The notes: generated by a model not told the origin, from the letters alone. Counted from the stretch's first letter, positions 33,009-42,056 are shown. The stretch: DNA of 64,000 nt from Clostridiales bacterium (GCA_004557735.1 SFFV01000001.1:128262-192261); one strand, 5' to 3'. Program-made: numbers and translations.

Positions 33009-33733
33009 GCTTTAACTCCCCCGAACCGACGGTCGCGGCGCCGGTACTCCGCGACGGCTTCGTCAATGTCTTTCTCTGAGAAATCCGGCCAGAGCACATC
33101 GGTGAAGTAAAGCTCCGAGTAAGCGCTCTCCCACATCAGGAAATTCGATATACGATATTCCCCGCCCGTGCGGATTATGAGATCGGGGTCGGGGATGCCG
33201 GCGGTGTCGAGACAGTCCGCCATCGCCGCCTCGGTGATCGCCTCGCCGGGGTGCTCCGCGGCAAAGCGGTTCACGGCGCGGACGATCTCATCCCGTCCGC
33301 CGTAGTTCAGGCAGACGTTTGCCTGAAAGCAGCCGGGCAGGCGCGCGGCGATCGCGTCCGTTTTTTCGATAAGCCCCCGGATCGCGGGGGAAAGAGCCGT
33401 TGTGTCGCCGAGGATCTTCAGACGGATCCGGTCCTTTTCCATCTTTTCAACGGATTCGTGCAGATATTTTTCCAGCAGACCCATGATCGCGCCGACTTCC
33501 TCGTCTGAGCGCTTCCAGTTTTCCGTGGAAAAGGCATACACCGTCAGATAGTCCATGCCGAGGTTTTTGCAGTATGTCGCAATACGCCGGAACGTCTCCG
33601 CGCCGACGGCATGGCCCGCCTTGCGCGGCAGCCCGCGCTTCTTCGCCCAGCGGCCGTTGCCGTCCATGATAATGGCGATGTGGCGGGGGAGCTTCTCCCC
33701 CGCCGCGCCGTTTTTCTCTGCTGCGCCCGCCAT
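33005..33733 (-). CDS. uppS: Undecaprenyl diphosphate synthase UppS (isoprenyl transferase)
   Basis: A cis-prenyltransferase of 242 residues making the C55 lipid carrier for peptidoglycan. Motifs are HIAIIMDGNGRWAKKRGLPR with the catalytic Asp (about residue 25), AFSTENWKRSDEEV, and NYGGRDEIVRAVN. Also present are PDLIIRTGGEYRISNFLMWESAYSE and FTDVLWPDF. It has a short extra N terminus (MAGAAEKNGAAGEKLPR). It overlaps frr by one base. Confidence 0.97.
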   Translation of the reverse strand: MAGAAEKNGAAGEKLPRHIAIIMDGNGRWAKKRGLPRKAGHAVGAETFRRIATYCKNLGMDYLTVYAFSTENWKRSDEEVGAIMGLLEKYLHESVEKMEKDRIRLKILGDTTALSPAIRGLIEKTDAIAARLPGCFQANVCLNYGGRDEIVRAVNRFAAEHPGEAITEAAMADCLDTAGIPDPDLIIRTGGEYRISNFLMWESAYSELYFTDVLWPDFSEKDIDEAVAEYRRRDRRFGGVKA

Positions 33734-34284
33734 CAGATCTCGAAGAGTTCCTTTTCCTTGGCGGCTGTGAGCTTATCGACTTCCTTGATATAGTCGTCGG
33801 TCAGCTTCTGCATGTCCTTTTCCAGATCCTTCAGATCGTCCTCGGTGAGCTCGCCCTTTTTCTGTTCCTTCTTGAACTTATCCATCGCGTCGCGGCGGAT
33901 GTTGCGCACGGCGACCTTGGCATCCTCGCCGTACTTGCGCACCTGCTTGGCAAGCTCCTTGCGGCGTTCCTCGGTGAGCTGCGGGAACACAAGGCGGATG
34001 ACACGCCCGTCGTTCTGCGGATTGATGCCGAGCTCGGACGTGAGGATCGCCTTTTCAATGAGCTTGAGCGTGCTGCCGTCCCACGGCTGGATGAGCAGCG
34101 TGCGCGCATCGGGGCTGGAAATGGACGCGATCTGGCGGATGGGCGTGGGTGTGCCGTAGTAATCGACCTCGATCTGATCGAGCACGGCGGCGTTGGCGCG
34201 GCCGGCGCGGACCGTGTCGAACTGGGTGGAGAGAACACTTGCCGTTTTGATCATGCGGTTTTTAAATTCCTTGATTTCTGCCAT
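33733..34284 (-). CDS. frr: Ribosome recycling factor
   Basis: A 183-residue protein that splits post-termination ribosomes with EF-G. It shows FDTVRAGRANAAVLDQIEVDYYGTPTPIRQIASIS, PDARTLLIQPWD, NPQNDGRVIRLVFPQLTEERRKEL and the C-terminal DKLTAAKEKELFEI. GGGAGG lies before the ATG. It sits between pyrH and uppS as in most Firmicutes. Confidence 0.98.
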   Translation of the reverse strand: MAEIKEFKNRMIKTASVLSTQFDTVRAGRANAAVLDQIEVDYYGTPTPIRQIASISSPDARTLLIQPWDGSTLKLIEKAILTSELGINPQNDGRVIRLVFPQLTEERRKELAKQVRKYGEDAKVAVRNIRRDAMDKFKKEQKKGELTEDDLKDLEKDMQKLTDDYIKEVDKLTAAKEKELFEI

Positions 34285-34323
34285 CTTGTATATCCTCCCG
34301 GTGTAGTTTTTCCGTTTTTCCTT

Positions 34324-35043
34324 TTAATGAACGAGCGTCCCGACGGCCTCGCCGCAGGCGGCGCGCAGGATGTTTTCCGGTTTGCACAGCGCGAACACCC
34401 GGATGGGGATGCGGTTGTCCATGGCAAGGCACGTCGCCGTGCTGTCCATGACCGCAAGGCGTTTTTCGAGCACTTCCTCATAGGTGAGAGAGTCGAAGCG
34501 CACGGCGCCGGGGTCTTTCTTCGGGTCGGCGCTGTAAACGCCGTCCACGTTCTTCGCGAGCAGCACCGCGTCCGCCCCGATGAGCACCGCACGAAGCACC
34601 GCGCCCGTATCGGTCGTGAAGAACGGGCTGCCGACGCCGCCGCCGAACACGACGACCTTGCCGCTGCGGAGATATTCGTCCGCCTTCTCCACGGAGAACG
34701 GCTCGCCGATGTGCTGTATCTCCATCGCGGTAAGCACCTTGGCCTCCACGCCCTGCTGCTGCAATACGTCCTGAAGCGCCAGACAGTTCATGACCGTGGC
34801 AAGCATGCCCATATAGTCCGCTCTCCGGCGGTCCATACGGCCCTCGCCGTTTTTCACGCCGCGCCAGAAATTGCCGCCGCCGACAACGATGCCGACCTCG
34901 ACGCCCTGCTTTGCGCACTGCGCGACAACGCCGCAGACCGCGGCCATGACCTTGAAGTCCAGCCCCGTTCCGGCGTCGCCGGAGAGCGCCTCGCCGGAGA
35001 GCTTGAGCAGCACGCGCTTGTATGCGATCTTCTTTTCGTCCAT
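34324..35043 (-). CDS. pyrH: UMP kinase
   Basis: A hexameric amino-acid-kinase-fold enzyme phosphorylating UMP to UDP, 239 residues. It shows KRVLLKLSGEALSGDAGTGLD, GIVVGGGNFWRG, MGMLATVMNCLALQDVL, VVVFGGGVGSPFFTTDTGAVLRA and TCLAMDNRIPIRVFAL. GGGAGGAG precedes the ATG. tsf and rpsB, which often precede it, are not here; a beta-CASP nuclease gene lies 24 bases upstream instead. Confidence 0.97.
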   Translation of the reverse strand: MDEKKIAYKRVLLKLSGEALSGDAGTGLDFKVMAAVCGVVAQCAKQGVEVGIVVGGGNFWRGVKNGEGRMDRRRADYMGMLATVMNCLALQDVLQQQGVEAKVLTAMEIQHIGEPFSVEKADEYLRSGKVVVFGGGVGSPFFTTDTGAVLRAVLIGADAVLLAKNVDGVYSADPKKDPGAVRFDSLTYEEVLEKRLAVMDSTATCLAMDNRIPIRVFALCKPENILRAACGEAVGTLVH

Positions 35044-35067
35044 GGGTTTCTCCTCCCTTTGTGCGGA

Positions 35068-36672
35068 TCAGCGATATTTTTTGAGAAGCTCCTCCACGTC
35101 CGAAAGGAAGTGTTTGAGCGTTTTGTTCGGTCTGCCGCGGCTCGCGCGGATAAGCGAAAGCAGCGCTTCCCCGGCGGCGGCGAGCTTCTGGTAAAGGCCG
35201 CTTGCCGTCTCGCCGGAGGCGGTCTCCGCCTTTTTGATCGGCACGCCCTTCGGGCAGGCGAGGAATTTCCCCTCGGCAAGGTCAAACACCGTGCCGCTGT
35301 AGGGCGCGAACGCCTTGTAGCCGTGCTCGGTCTCGAGATAGCTCGCGAACGCGTCCGTCACGGTGTCCTCGCCGTGGTTTACAAACACGAGCTTCGGTTT
35401 GTTCTCAAAGCCGGCGAGCCACGCGGTGAGCCCGTCGCGGTCGGCGTGGCCGCTCTTGCCGGGCAGGAAGCCGACCTCGCAGTTGACCTCGATATCCTCG
35501 CCGAAGAGCTTTACGTGTTTTTCGCCGTCATAGAGCTTGCGGCCGAGCGTCCCCTCCGCCTGATAGCCGACGAAGAGCACCGTGCTCTCCTTCCTCCAGA
35601 GGTTGTGCTTGAGATGGTGGCGGATGCGTCCCGCCTCGCACATGCCGCTCGCCGAGAGGATGACCTTCGGCTCGGGGTTTTCGTTGATGGCCTTGGAATC
35701 CTCGCTCGAAACCGAAATGCGGATGCCGTCCGACCAGATGGGGTTGATCCCGGCGTCCACAAGAGCGCGGGTCTCCTCGTCGAAGCATTCGTGCCCGCAC
35801 TGGAGATAGATTGCCGTTGCCTCGTTCGCCATGGGGCTGTCCACATAGACGGGGAAACCGTCGTGGCCGGTGACGAGCTTCTTCTCACGGATTTCGCGGA
35901 TGTAATAGAGCATCTCCTGCGTGCGTCCGACGGCGAACGACGGGATGACGAGATTGCCGCCGCGGTCGAGCGTGCGCTGAATGTAATCGGCAAGCAGTTT
36001 GACCGGCGGAACATGGCGGTCGTGCAGACGGTCGCCGTAGGTCGATTCGATCATAACATAGTCCGCGTCCGCGACCGTTTCCGGCACGTTGCGGATGATG
36101 GGCTGGTTGAGATTGCCGAGATCTCCGCTGAACACCATTTTGCGCTCCACGCCGTTTTCGGTCAGAAAGACCTCGATGCAGGCGCTGCCAAGCAGATGGC
36201 ACACGTCGCTGAAGCGGACGGTAAAATGTTCGCCGACCTGCACCAGCTCGTGATAGCTCACCGGGCGCAGATGTGCGATGGCGGCCTCGGCGTCGTCAAG
36301 CGTGTAGACCGGCTCATACTCCGGCCCGCCGGAGCGGCGGCTCTTGCGGTTGCGCCATTCGGCCTCGCTCTCCTGAATATGCGCGCTGTCGCGAAGCATG
36401 ATGCGGCAGAGATCGCATGTCTCGTGCGTGGCATAGATGGGACCGTCGAACCCGTTTTTGAAAAGCAGCGGCAGATTGCCGGAGTGGTCAATGTGCGCGT
36501 GGGTCAAAAAGACAAAGTCGATCTCCCCCGCCGCCACCGGCAGCTTCTGGTTTTCGAAGATATCCTTCCCCTGCTCCATACCGCAGTCGACAAGGCCGCG
36601 GTTATTTCCGCACTCGATGAGCGTGCAGCTGCCCGTGACTTCGTGTGTCGCGCCCAAAAAGGTAACTTTCAT
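35068..36672 (-). CDS. Metallo-beta-lactamase / beta-CASP RNA-processing exonuclease
   Basis: A 534-residue metallohydrolase of the YSH1/CPSF-like bacterial group. The MBL motif HAHIDHSGNLP is at about residues 53-63; the rest of the site is in DVCHLLGSACIEV and FSGDLGNLNQPI. The beta-CASP part has SFAVGRTQEMLYYI and ILSASGMCEAGRIRHHL, and the RMMBL region FLPGKSGHADRDGLTAWL adds the final His. The ATG at 36672 is preferred to further upstream in-frame codons because it opens with the family's MKVTFLGATHEVTGSC. A C-terminal tail of about 100 residues, Ala/Lys-rich, is extra. It probably acts on RNA. Confidence 0.92.
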   Translation of the reverse strand: MKVTFLGATHEVTGSCTLIECGNNRGLVDCGMEQGKDIFENQKLPVAAGEIDFVFLTHAHIDHSGNLPLLFKNGFDGPIYATHETCDLCRIMLRDSAHIQESEAEWRNRKSRRSGGPEYEPVYTLDDAEAAIAHLRPVSYHELVQVGEHFTVRFSDVCHLLGSACIEVFLTENGVERKMVFSGDLGNLNQPIIRNVPETVADADYVMIESTYGDRLHDRHVPPVKLLADYIQRTLDRGGNLVIPSFAVGRTQEMLYYIREIREKKLVTGHDGFPVYVDSPMANEATAIYLQCGHECFDEETRALVDAGINPIWSDGIRISVSSEDSKAINENPEPKVILSASGMCEAGRIRHHLKHNLWRKESTVLFVGYQAEGTLGRKLYDGEKHVKLFGEDIEVNCEVGFLPGKSGHADRDGLTAWLAGFENKPKLVFVNHGEDTVTDAFASYLETEHGYKAFAPYSGTVFDLAEGKFLACPKGVPIKKAETASGETASGLYQKLAAAGEALLSLIRASRGRPNKTLKHFLSDVEELLKKYR

Positions 36673-36742
36673 AGTGAACTCCCGTATCTCGGCTCTTCCC
36701 TTGCCGTTCGGTGAAGAGAAGCCCCCTATTTTCACGGAGAAT

Positions 36743-36771
36743 ATTATACACGTTCCGCGCCCGGCGCGCAA
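36743..36771 (-). promoter_or_regulatory. Promoter of the nuclease-pyrH operon
   Basis: On the minus strand TTGCGC (36766-36771), 17 bases, perfect TATAAT (36743-36748), 71 bases before the ATG at 36672. It may also drive pyrH to polC, as no other strong promoter is evident between them. Confidence 0.65.
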
Positions 36772-36932
36772 GACTTATTGCATCCGGCCGCCGCCGTGCC
36801 GCTTTTCGCCGTCCCCGCCCCGCGCGGGCACGGCGTCCGGAACGGATCCTACGGCGGATTACAAGAGGGCGTGAGGGAATATTCCGAAAGGCGTCCGCCA
36901 TGAACGAAAGGGGCGCTGTAACAAGGCGAGAA

Positions 36933-36963
36933 CCGGCTGCCGTTTTTTTGAAACGGCAGCCGG
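36933..36963 (-). terminator. Hairpin after trkH
   Basis: A 13-bp perfect stem CCGGCTGCCGTTT (36933-36945) with a 5-base loop and complement (36951-36963), 6 bases after the trkH stop. The T-tract is weak. Confidence 0.7.
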
Positions 36964-36969
36964 CTTCGG

Positions 36970-38415
36970 TTATTTGCGCCACGCGGCGGGGATGAACAGC
37001 AAAAGCATCGGGTAAAGCTCCAGACGGCCGAAGAGCATTGCGAACGAGAGGAGCAGCTTGCCGAACGATGAGAAGCACATATAGTTCGACATCGGGCCGA
37101 CGAGTTCCAGACCGGGGCCAATGTTGTTAAAGCAGCTCGCCGCGGCGGAAAACGTTGTGATAAAGTCCAGCCCGTCCAGCGCGAGCAGAAGCACGAGCGC
37201 GGCAAAGAGCAGGGCATATACGAGCAGGAAGGCGGAAACGGAGCTGCAGGTATCCTCGTCGAGCGGTTCGCCGTCGGCGTGGATGCATTTGATCTGCTGC
37301 GGGTGAATGGCGCGCTGCACGCCCCGGCGGGCGAGCTTCGCGCCGATTATGACGCGCACGATCTTGATGCCGCCGCCGGTCGAACCGGCACACGCTCCGA
37401 TGAACATCAGCATAAGAAGCAGCGTTTTGGAAGCCCATGGCCAGAGATTGAAATCCGAGATGGAAAAACCCGAGGTGCTCATTATGGACGCGGCTGTGAA
37501 AATCGCATGGCGGAACGCCTCGCCGAAGCTGCCGAAGATCGGCAGGATATTGACCGCGACAAAAAGCGAGGCGACGGCGAGGATGCCGAGAAACACCCAC
37601 ATCTCCTCGCTGCGCAGCGCCTGCCGGAGCTTCCCGATCAGAACAAGATAGTAGATCGTGAAGTTCATGGAAAAGAGGACCATGAAAACGGTCATGACCG
37701 TCTGCGAATAGGGGCTGTACGCGCTCATACCGATGTTGCGGATCGAAAAGCCGCCCGTGCCCGCCGTGGCGAACGCCGTGGTGAGCGCGTCGAAGCACGG
37801 CATATCAAAAAGAAGCAGCACGAACATCAAAACCGTGAGGCCGATGTAGATAAGGTATAAAATCGTCGTGCTGCGGCGCATCCGCGGCACGAGCTTGCCG
37901 ACGTTCACACCCGGCGATTCCGCGCGCAGGAGATGCAGCGCATCGCCGCTGTCGCCGTTCGCTATGGGGCTCACGGCCAGCACGAACACGAGCACGCCCA
38001 TACCGCCGAGCCATATCGTAAAGCTGCGCCAGTATAAAAGGCTCATCGGCAGCGCCTCCACATCGGCGATCACACTTGCGCCGGTCGTGGTGAAGCCGGA
38101 AACGGTCTCAAAAAAAGCATCCACAAACGAAGGCACCGCTCCGCTCAGACAGAGCGGAAGCGCGCCGAATACCGAGAGCAGCACCCACGACAGGCCGACC
38201 GTCACGAAACCCTCGCCGGCATAATACTTCTGCCGCCGGGCTTTCACGCGCCGCAGCAGCACCGCGCATACAAGGATCGCCGTTATAGCGGCGGCAAAGG
38301 CGACGGCGGCGCTGTGTTCGCCGCGTACAAGCGCGATAATGAACGGCGGCGTCATAAACGCCGCTTCCACTCCCAGCGCCAGGCCGAGAATGCGGCAGAT
38401 CATGGCAATATTCAT
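36970..38415 (-). CDS. trkH: Potassium uptake protein TrkH
   Basis: A membrane subunit of the Trk/Ktr K+ uptake system, 481 residues, with the four membrane-pore-membrane repeats. Filter segments are seen as ETVSGFTTTGASVI (residues about 113-126), AFATAGTGGFSIRNIG, TAASIMSTSGFSI and SAAASCFNNIGPGLE. GACAGSTGGGIKIVRVI follows the third repeat. It begins 6 bases after the trkA stop and is the second gene of the pair. Confidence 0.95.
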   Translation of the reverse strand: MNIAMICRILGLALGVEAAFMTPPFIIALVRGEHSAAVAFAAAITAILVCAVLLRRVKARRQKYYAGEGFVTVGLSWVLLSVFGALPLCLSGAVPSFVDAFFETVSGFTTTGASVIADVEALPMSLLYWRSFTIWLGGMGVLVFVLAVSPIANGDSGDALHLLRAESPGVNVGKLVPRMRRSTTILYLIYIGLTVLMFVLLLFDMPCFDALTTAFATAGTGGFSIRNIGMSAYSPYSQTVMTVFMVLFSMNFTIYYLVLIGKLRQALRSEEMWVFLGILAVASLFVAVNILPIFGSFGEAFRHAIFTAASIMSTSGFSISDFNLWPWASKTLLLMLMFIGACAGSTGGGIKIVRVIIGAKLARRGVQRAIHPQQIKCIHADGEPLDEDTCSSVSAFLLVYALLFAALVLLLALDGLDFITTFSAAASCFNNIGPGLELVGPMSNYMCFSSFGKLLLSFAMLFGRLELYPMLLLFIPAAWRK

Positions 38416-38421
38416 ACCCGC

Positions 38422-39789
38422 TCACCCACGCTCGTCAAAGATCTGCCGCAGCTCCGCAATGTGCCGCTCGCGCGGCGCAATAACGATGACGGTATCGCCC
38501 GTCTGCAGGCTGTCGCCGCCGCCGGGGAAGAGAACCTTCGCTCCGCGCGAAATGCACGCGAGCAAGATCCCCGGCTGGAGCCTGACCGAGGCAAGGCTCT
38601 CGCCGAGATGCGGCACATCCGCCGTGACGAGAAATTCGAGCGCCTCGACGCGCCCGCCGAGCAGACTGTATACGGAAAGAACGCTCTCGGCGTCCGTGCT
38701 CTCCATAGCGCGGACATAGCGCGTGATCTCCTGCGCGCAGATGTCCTTCGGGCTGACGGCGCTGCGGATGCCGCAGTTCTGGCACACGGCGCCGTACTCC
38801 GTCCGGTTTACCTTGGGGATCGCCTGCGGCACGCCCTGCATCCGGGCGTACATGCAGATGAACACATTCTCTTCGTCGAGACTCGTGAGCGCGACAACGG
38901 CGTCCATCTGCGAAATGTTCTCGCTGAAAAGGAAATCCTGCCGTGAGCCGTCTGCGCAGAGGACGGAAACATCCGGCAAACGCTCCGCGAGAGCGCGGCA
39001 GCGCTCGGCGTTCTGCTCGATGAGCTTGACGCGCACACCCGTCTCGCAGAGAAGCTCCGCGAGCGCTTCGCCCAGACGCCCGCCGCCGATGATCATCACG
39101 TTTCTCGCATGCTTTTTCCGCAGCCCCAGCTCGTCCACGGTGCGCGAAAGGGTCGCCGCAGGCGCGGTCAGATACACCTCGTCCCCGGCGCGGATCGCGA
39201 ACGAGCCGTCCGGGATGATCGCCTCGTCCCCGCGGCGAACGGCGCACACAAGCACGCGGTGGCGCAGGACGCGCGGCAGTTCCATGAGTTTTTTCCCGCA
39301 GAGTTTGTTGTTTGCATCGACCTCCATCGCCACGATCTCGGCGCGGGACTTGGCGAACGATTCCCGCCGGAGGAATGCGGGCAGCTGCAGCTGGCGGAAA
39401 ATCTCGCGCGCGGCGTAAAGATCGGGCGTGACCGCCATGGAAAGGCCCAGCTCTTCCCTCAGGAGCTGCACGCCGTCAAGGTAAGCCCGGCTGCGGATGC
39501 GGGCGATCGTGTTCGGGCAGCCGAGCTTGCGCGCAAGCATGCACGCAAGGATGTTCGCCTCGTCGTTCGGCGAAGCGGCGATCAGAAGATCGCTCTCCGG
39601 CACAAGCGCGGCGCGCTGTACGTCGAGCGAGGCGCCGTTCCCCTGTACCGTCATGCCGTCGAGCGCAAGAGAAAGCCGCTCGCATACGGTGCGGCTGCTG
39701 TCAATGATCGTTACGTCGTGTCCCTCGGCAGATACCTCCTGGGCAATGGCGAAACCGACCTTTCCTCCGCCGACAATCACAATTTTCAT
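38422..39789 (-). CDS. trkA: Trk potassium uptake regulatory protein TrkA
   Basis: The cytosolic ring subunit that gates TrkH. It is 455 residues with two RCK_N/RCK_C tandems. The first Rossmann motif is GGGKVGFAIAQEVSAEGHDVTIID (residues 7-30), with ASPNDEANILACMLARKLG. The second is GGGRLGEALAELLCETGVRVKLIEQ with ALTSLDEENVFICMYARMQGV. The ATG at 39789 follows AAGGAG. It precedes trkH, and a promoter lies 62 bases upstream. Confidence 0.95.
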   Translation of the reverse strand: MKIVIVGGGKVGFAIAQEVSAEGHDVTIIDSSRTVCERLSLALDGMTVQGNGASLDVQRAALVPESDLLIAASPNDEANILACMLARKLGCPNTIARIRSRAYLDGVQLLREELGLSMAVTPDLYAAREIFRQLQLPAFLRRESFAKSRAEIVAMEVDANNKLCGKKLMELPRVLRHRVLVCAVRRGDEAIIPDGSFAIRAGDEVYLTAPAATLSRTVDELGLRKKHARNVMIIGGGRLGEALAELLCETGVRVKLIEQNAERCRALAERLPDVSVLCADGSRQDFLFSENISQMDAVVALTSLDEENVFICMYARMQGVPQAIPKVNRTEYGAVCQNCGIRSAVSPKDICAQEITRYVRAMESTDAESVLSVYSLLGGRVEALEFLVTADVPHLGESLASVRLQPGILLACISRGAKVLFPGGGDSLQTGDTVIVIAPRERHIAELRQIFDERG

Positions 39790-39850
39790 AGAAGGCTCCT
39801 TCTTTTTCCAAAAGCGCTTTGCGCCCTGCATCGCTGAATGCGGTAAGCGC

Positions 39851-39879
39851 AGTATAGCATCCGGCGAAGCCGATGGCAA
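39851..39879 (-). promoter_or_regulatory. Promoter of trkA-trkH
   Basis: On the minus strand TTGCCA (39874-39879), 17 bases, TATACT (39851-39856). The remaining stretch 39880-40133 up to the tRNA promoter is AT-rich and I see no gene in it. Confidence 0.65.
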
Positions 39880-40133
39880 CCGGTCCTCTCTCTGCTTAAC
39901 GGCAGCTTTATGCATTGCAGAGGCTTTTGGAAAAACCATTTTCTGCAGGTTTATCAAGGATGCGTTGCAAATCCCGTTTCCTCTTCTTCATGACGAACGG
40001 GCGATCCTTCCGCCTGTTTTGTCTCAGCAGCTTAACTGTAACACAGGATTTTCCATTCGTCATCTTTTATTTTTTCCTTCACGGCACATCCATTGTAATC
40101 CCACAAAGTTTTTGGAAAAAAATAATTTTCTTC

Positions 40134-40163
40134 TTGACAGAATGCTATAACGTTTGCTACAAT
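40134..40163 (+). promoter_or_regulatory. Promoter of the tRNA cluster
   Basis: TTGACA (40134-40139), 18 bases, TACAAT (40158-40163), 19 bases before tRNA-Val. Confidence 0.75.
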
Positions 40164-40181
40164 GACAAAGCCGCGAAAAAC

Positions 40182-40258
40182 GGGAGCATAGCTCAGCTGG
40201 TTAGAGCACATGCCTTACAAGCATGGGGTCACAGGTTCGAGTCCTGTTGTTCCCACCA
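40182..40258 (+). tRNA. tRNA-Val (anticodon TAC)
   Basis: 77 bases including encoded CCA. The GGGAGCA acceptor pairs with TGTTCCC after one G-T pair; the anticodon loop is CTTACAA on the CATGC/GCATG stem; the T loop is GGTTCGAGTCC. Confidence 0.96.
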
Positions 40259-40286
40259 TATCCCGTCTTTTACGGTGAAGCCATTT

Positions 40287-40362
<76 letters not shown>

Positions 40363-40365
40363 TTT

Positions 40366-40441
40366 GCGGGCATAGCTCATTTGGCAGAGCGCCACCTTGC
40401 CAAGGTGGAGGTAGCGAGTTCGAATCTCGTTGCCCGCTCCA
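40366..40441 (+). tRNA. tRNA-Gly (anticodon GCC)
   Basis: 76 bases with CCA. Acceptor GCGGGCA/TGCCCGC, anticodon loop TGCCAAG on CCACC/GGTGG. It starts 3 bases after tRNA-Phe. Confidence 0.96.
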
Positions 40442-40444
40442 TAT

Positions 40445-40520
40445 GGCGCCATAGCCAAGTGGTAAGGCAGGGGACTGCAAATCCCCGATTGCTCCAGTTC
40501 AAATCTGGATGGCGCCTCCA
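40445..40520 (+). tRNA. tRNA-Cys (anticodon GCA)
   Basis: 76 bases with CCA. Acceptor GGCGCCA/TGGCGCC, anticodon loop TGCAAAT on GGGGA/TCCCC-type stem, T arm CCAGTTCAAATCTGG. Confidence 0.95.
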
Positions 40521-40525
40521 CTTCT

Positions 40526-40555
40526 TTCAGGCCGCCGCGATCGCGGCGGCCTGAA
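40526..40555 (+). terminator. Perfect 30-bp palindrome after the tRNA cluster
   Basis: Bases 40526-40555 form a perfect palindrome (TTCAGGCCGCCGCGA and its complement, no loop bases). As RNA it would fold with a small loop and probably terminates the Val-Phe-Gly-Cys transcript, although AAATTTC rather than a T-run follows. Confidence 0.6.
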
Positions 40556-40566
40556 AAATTTCATAC

Positions 40567-40611
40567 GGAGTGGTATCGAAGCGGTCATAACGGGGCGGTC
40601 TCGAAAACGTT
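40567..40611 (+). pseudogene. 5'-half tRNA-Ser(CGA) remnant
   Basis: Bases 40567-40611 repeat the 5' half of the intact tRNA-Ser at 40756 (acceptor 5' strand, D arm, anticodon stem and CTCGAAAA loop) with about four differences, then the similarity stops just after the anticodon arm. The acceptor strand reads GGAGTGG instead of GCAGCGG. No 3' half follows. The break point in the anticodon arm suggests a past integration or excision event at this tRNA. Confidence 0.75.
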
Positions 40612-40755
40612 AACTGTTTTTAGAACCGCGCATCGAAAAAACTTGATTTTTCAATGGTTTCCCAGCATTCTGTAGCAGATTTCCGTTCCGTTTTCTCTCC
40701 CCTCTTCTCCCCTGTCCCCGGTCTTTCTCGGAGAGGCCAACCCTAAATTAAATAT

Positions 40756-40843
40756 GCAGCGGTATCGAAGCGGTCATAACGAGGCGGTCTCGAAAACCGT
40801 TAGCCCATCGGGCCCGTGGGTTCGAATCCCACCCGCTGCGCCA
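40756..40843 (+). tRNA. tRNA-Ser (anticodon CGA), island boundary
   Basis: 88 bases with CCA and the long variable arm of class II tRNAs (AGCCCATCGGGCC). Acceptor GCAGCGG/CCGCTGC, anticodon loop CTCGAAA, T arm GTGGGTTCGAATCCCAC. The integrase gene ends only 46 bases downstream, the classic position of attL for a tRNA-integrating element. Confidence 0.94.
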
Positions 40844-40844
40844 T

Positions 40845-40887
40845 AAACACCGGTTTTTATGCGTATTTTCGTGTAGAGCCGGTGTTT
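40845..40887. terminator. Terminator between tRNA-Ser and the integrase gene
   Basis: AAACACCGG (40845-40853) pairs with CCGGTGTTT (40879-40887), followed by TTT on the plus strand. The loop is long (25 bases) with a possible small inner structure. Confidence 0.6.
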
Positions 40888-40889
40888 TT

Positions 40890-42056
40890 TCATTGAATTG
40901 CGCTCAGAGCTTCCCGCATCCCGTTCATCATCGCATCGGCCGACACGAGCTTGGAATTGTAGTCCAAATGCGCATAGACGTTGGATGTAGTGGCAATATC
41001 GCTGTGACCGAGCCATTCCTGGATCTGCTTCATGGGGACGCCGTTGGCCAGCAGTAAACTGGCACAGCTGTGACGAAGATCGTGATACCGAATATGCCGC
41101 AGATTGTTTTTCTTGAGGAGCTTCGGAAACGAAGCTGTAAGATAATCCGGAGAAATAAGCGTTCCCATTTCGTCCACGCAAATATAGTCCAGATACCGCT
41201 TATCATAGCTCCGCCCGCATACGCGTTTATATTCCGCCTGCTTTTCTCTTTTCTCCAGCAGCAATTCTTTGAAGGCCGGTATCAGAGGCAGCGTACGCAT
41301 GCTTGACTTGGTTTTCGTGGTATCGCGCGCAATCTGAACCCGTTTTCCGCTTAGATTGCAGGATGTTACGGTGTGGCGGATTGTCAGGGTGTTGTTTTCA
41401 AAGTCAATCGCACTCCACCGGAGACCAACCGCTTCACTTCTTCTAAGGCCATAAAACGCGCCGAGAAAGATCGGTATTTCCAAGTGCGTGCCTTTTGCGG
41501 CAGCAAAAAGCTTTTCCATCTCGTGACTGTCGTAGAAGCTGCCGATAAATGGGTCTTTCTTGGGACGTTCTACCTTGTCTGCCGGATTTGACGAGATCAA
41601 ATCAATTTTCACCGCATATTTCAGCGCTTTATGGATCACGGCATGGTAATGAATTACTGTACTTGCAGAAACTCGCTTTAGCTGGTCCAAATAGAAAAAT
41701 TGGATATCTGTTGCTTTTAGATCAACCAGCGGAATACCGCGCGCCTTGAAGTAGGGTATAATCGCGCGTCGGACCATGTATGAATACGATGCGTAAGTCG
41801 TCAAGGCTAAAGTGGGTTTTATGATCTCCATCCATTGAGACAGGTAGTCTGAAAACTTGATTTTCGAATCCATGGGCTTTTCTTCCGGCTCAAATGTCTG
41901 GCGAACCTCTGACAGCATTTTCTCGGCTTTCTTCTTGTTCCCCTTTACCGGAAGCTTGGTTGAAATCCATTTGTTTTTCCGTTTTCCATTTGCGCTTGGG
42001 TAGGATAGCACCATGTAATAGATGCCGTTTTTTTCTTGCAGATGTCCTGCTACCAT
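40890..42056 (-). CDS. int: Tyrosine-type site-specific integrase (Tn916 Int-like)
   Basis: A 388-residue tyrosine recombinase. The AP2-like arm-binding N terminus has KNGIYYMVLSYPSANGKRKNKWISTKLPVKG, then a SAM-like core-binding domain (residues about 70-165) and the catalytic domain. The Arg is in YGLRRSEAVGLRW, the HxxR is YHDLRHSCASLL, the second His is GHSDIATTSNVY, and the Tyr is in NVYAHLDY. It is complete. Its lower GC than the backbone and its position 46 bases from tRNA-Ser mark the left end of an integrated element. The downstream excisionase-like gene lies behind its start, as in Tn916 relatives. Confidence 0.95.
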   Translation of the reverse strand: MVAGHLQEKNGIYYMVLSYPSANGKRKNKWISTKLPVKGNKKKAEKMLSEVRQTFEPEEKPMDSKIKFSDYLSQWMEIIKPTLALTTYASYSYMVRRAIIPYFKARGIPLVDLKATDIQFFYLDQLKRVSASTVIHYHAVIHKALKYAVKIDLISSNPADKVERPKKDPFIGSFYDSHEMEKLFAAAKGTHLEIPIFLGAFYGLRRSEAVGLRWSAIDFENNTLTIRHTVTSCNLSGKRVQIARDTTKTKSSMRTLPLIPAFKELLLEKREKQAEYKRVCGRSYDKRYLDYICVDEMGTLISPDYLTASFPKLLKKNNLRHIRYHDLRHSCASLLLANGVPMKQIQEWLGHSDIATTSNVYAHLDYNSKLVSADAMMNGMREALSAIQ

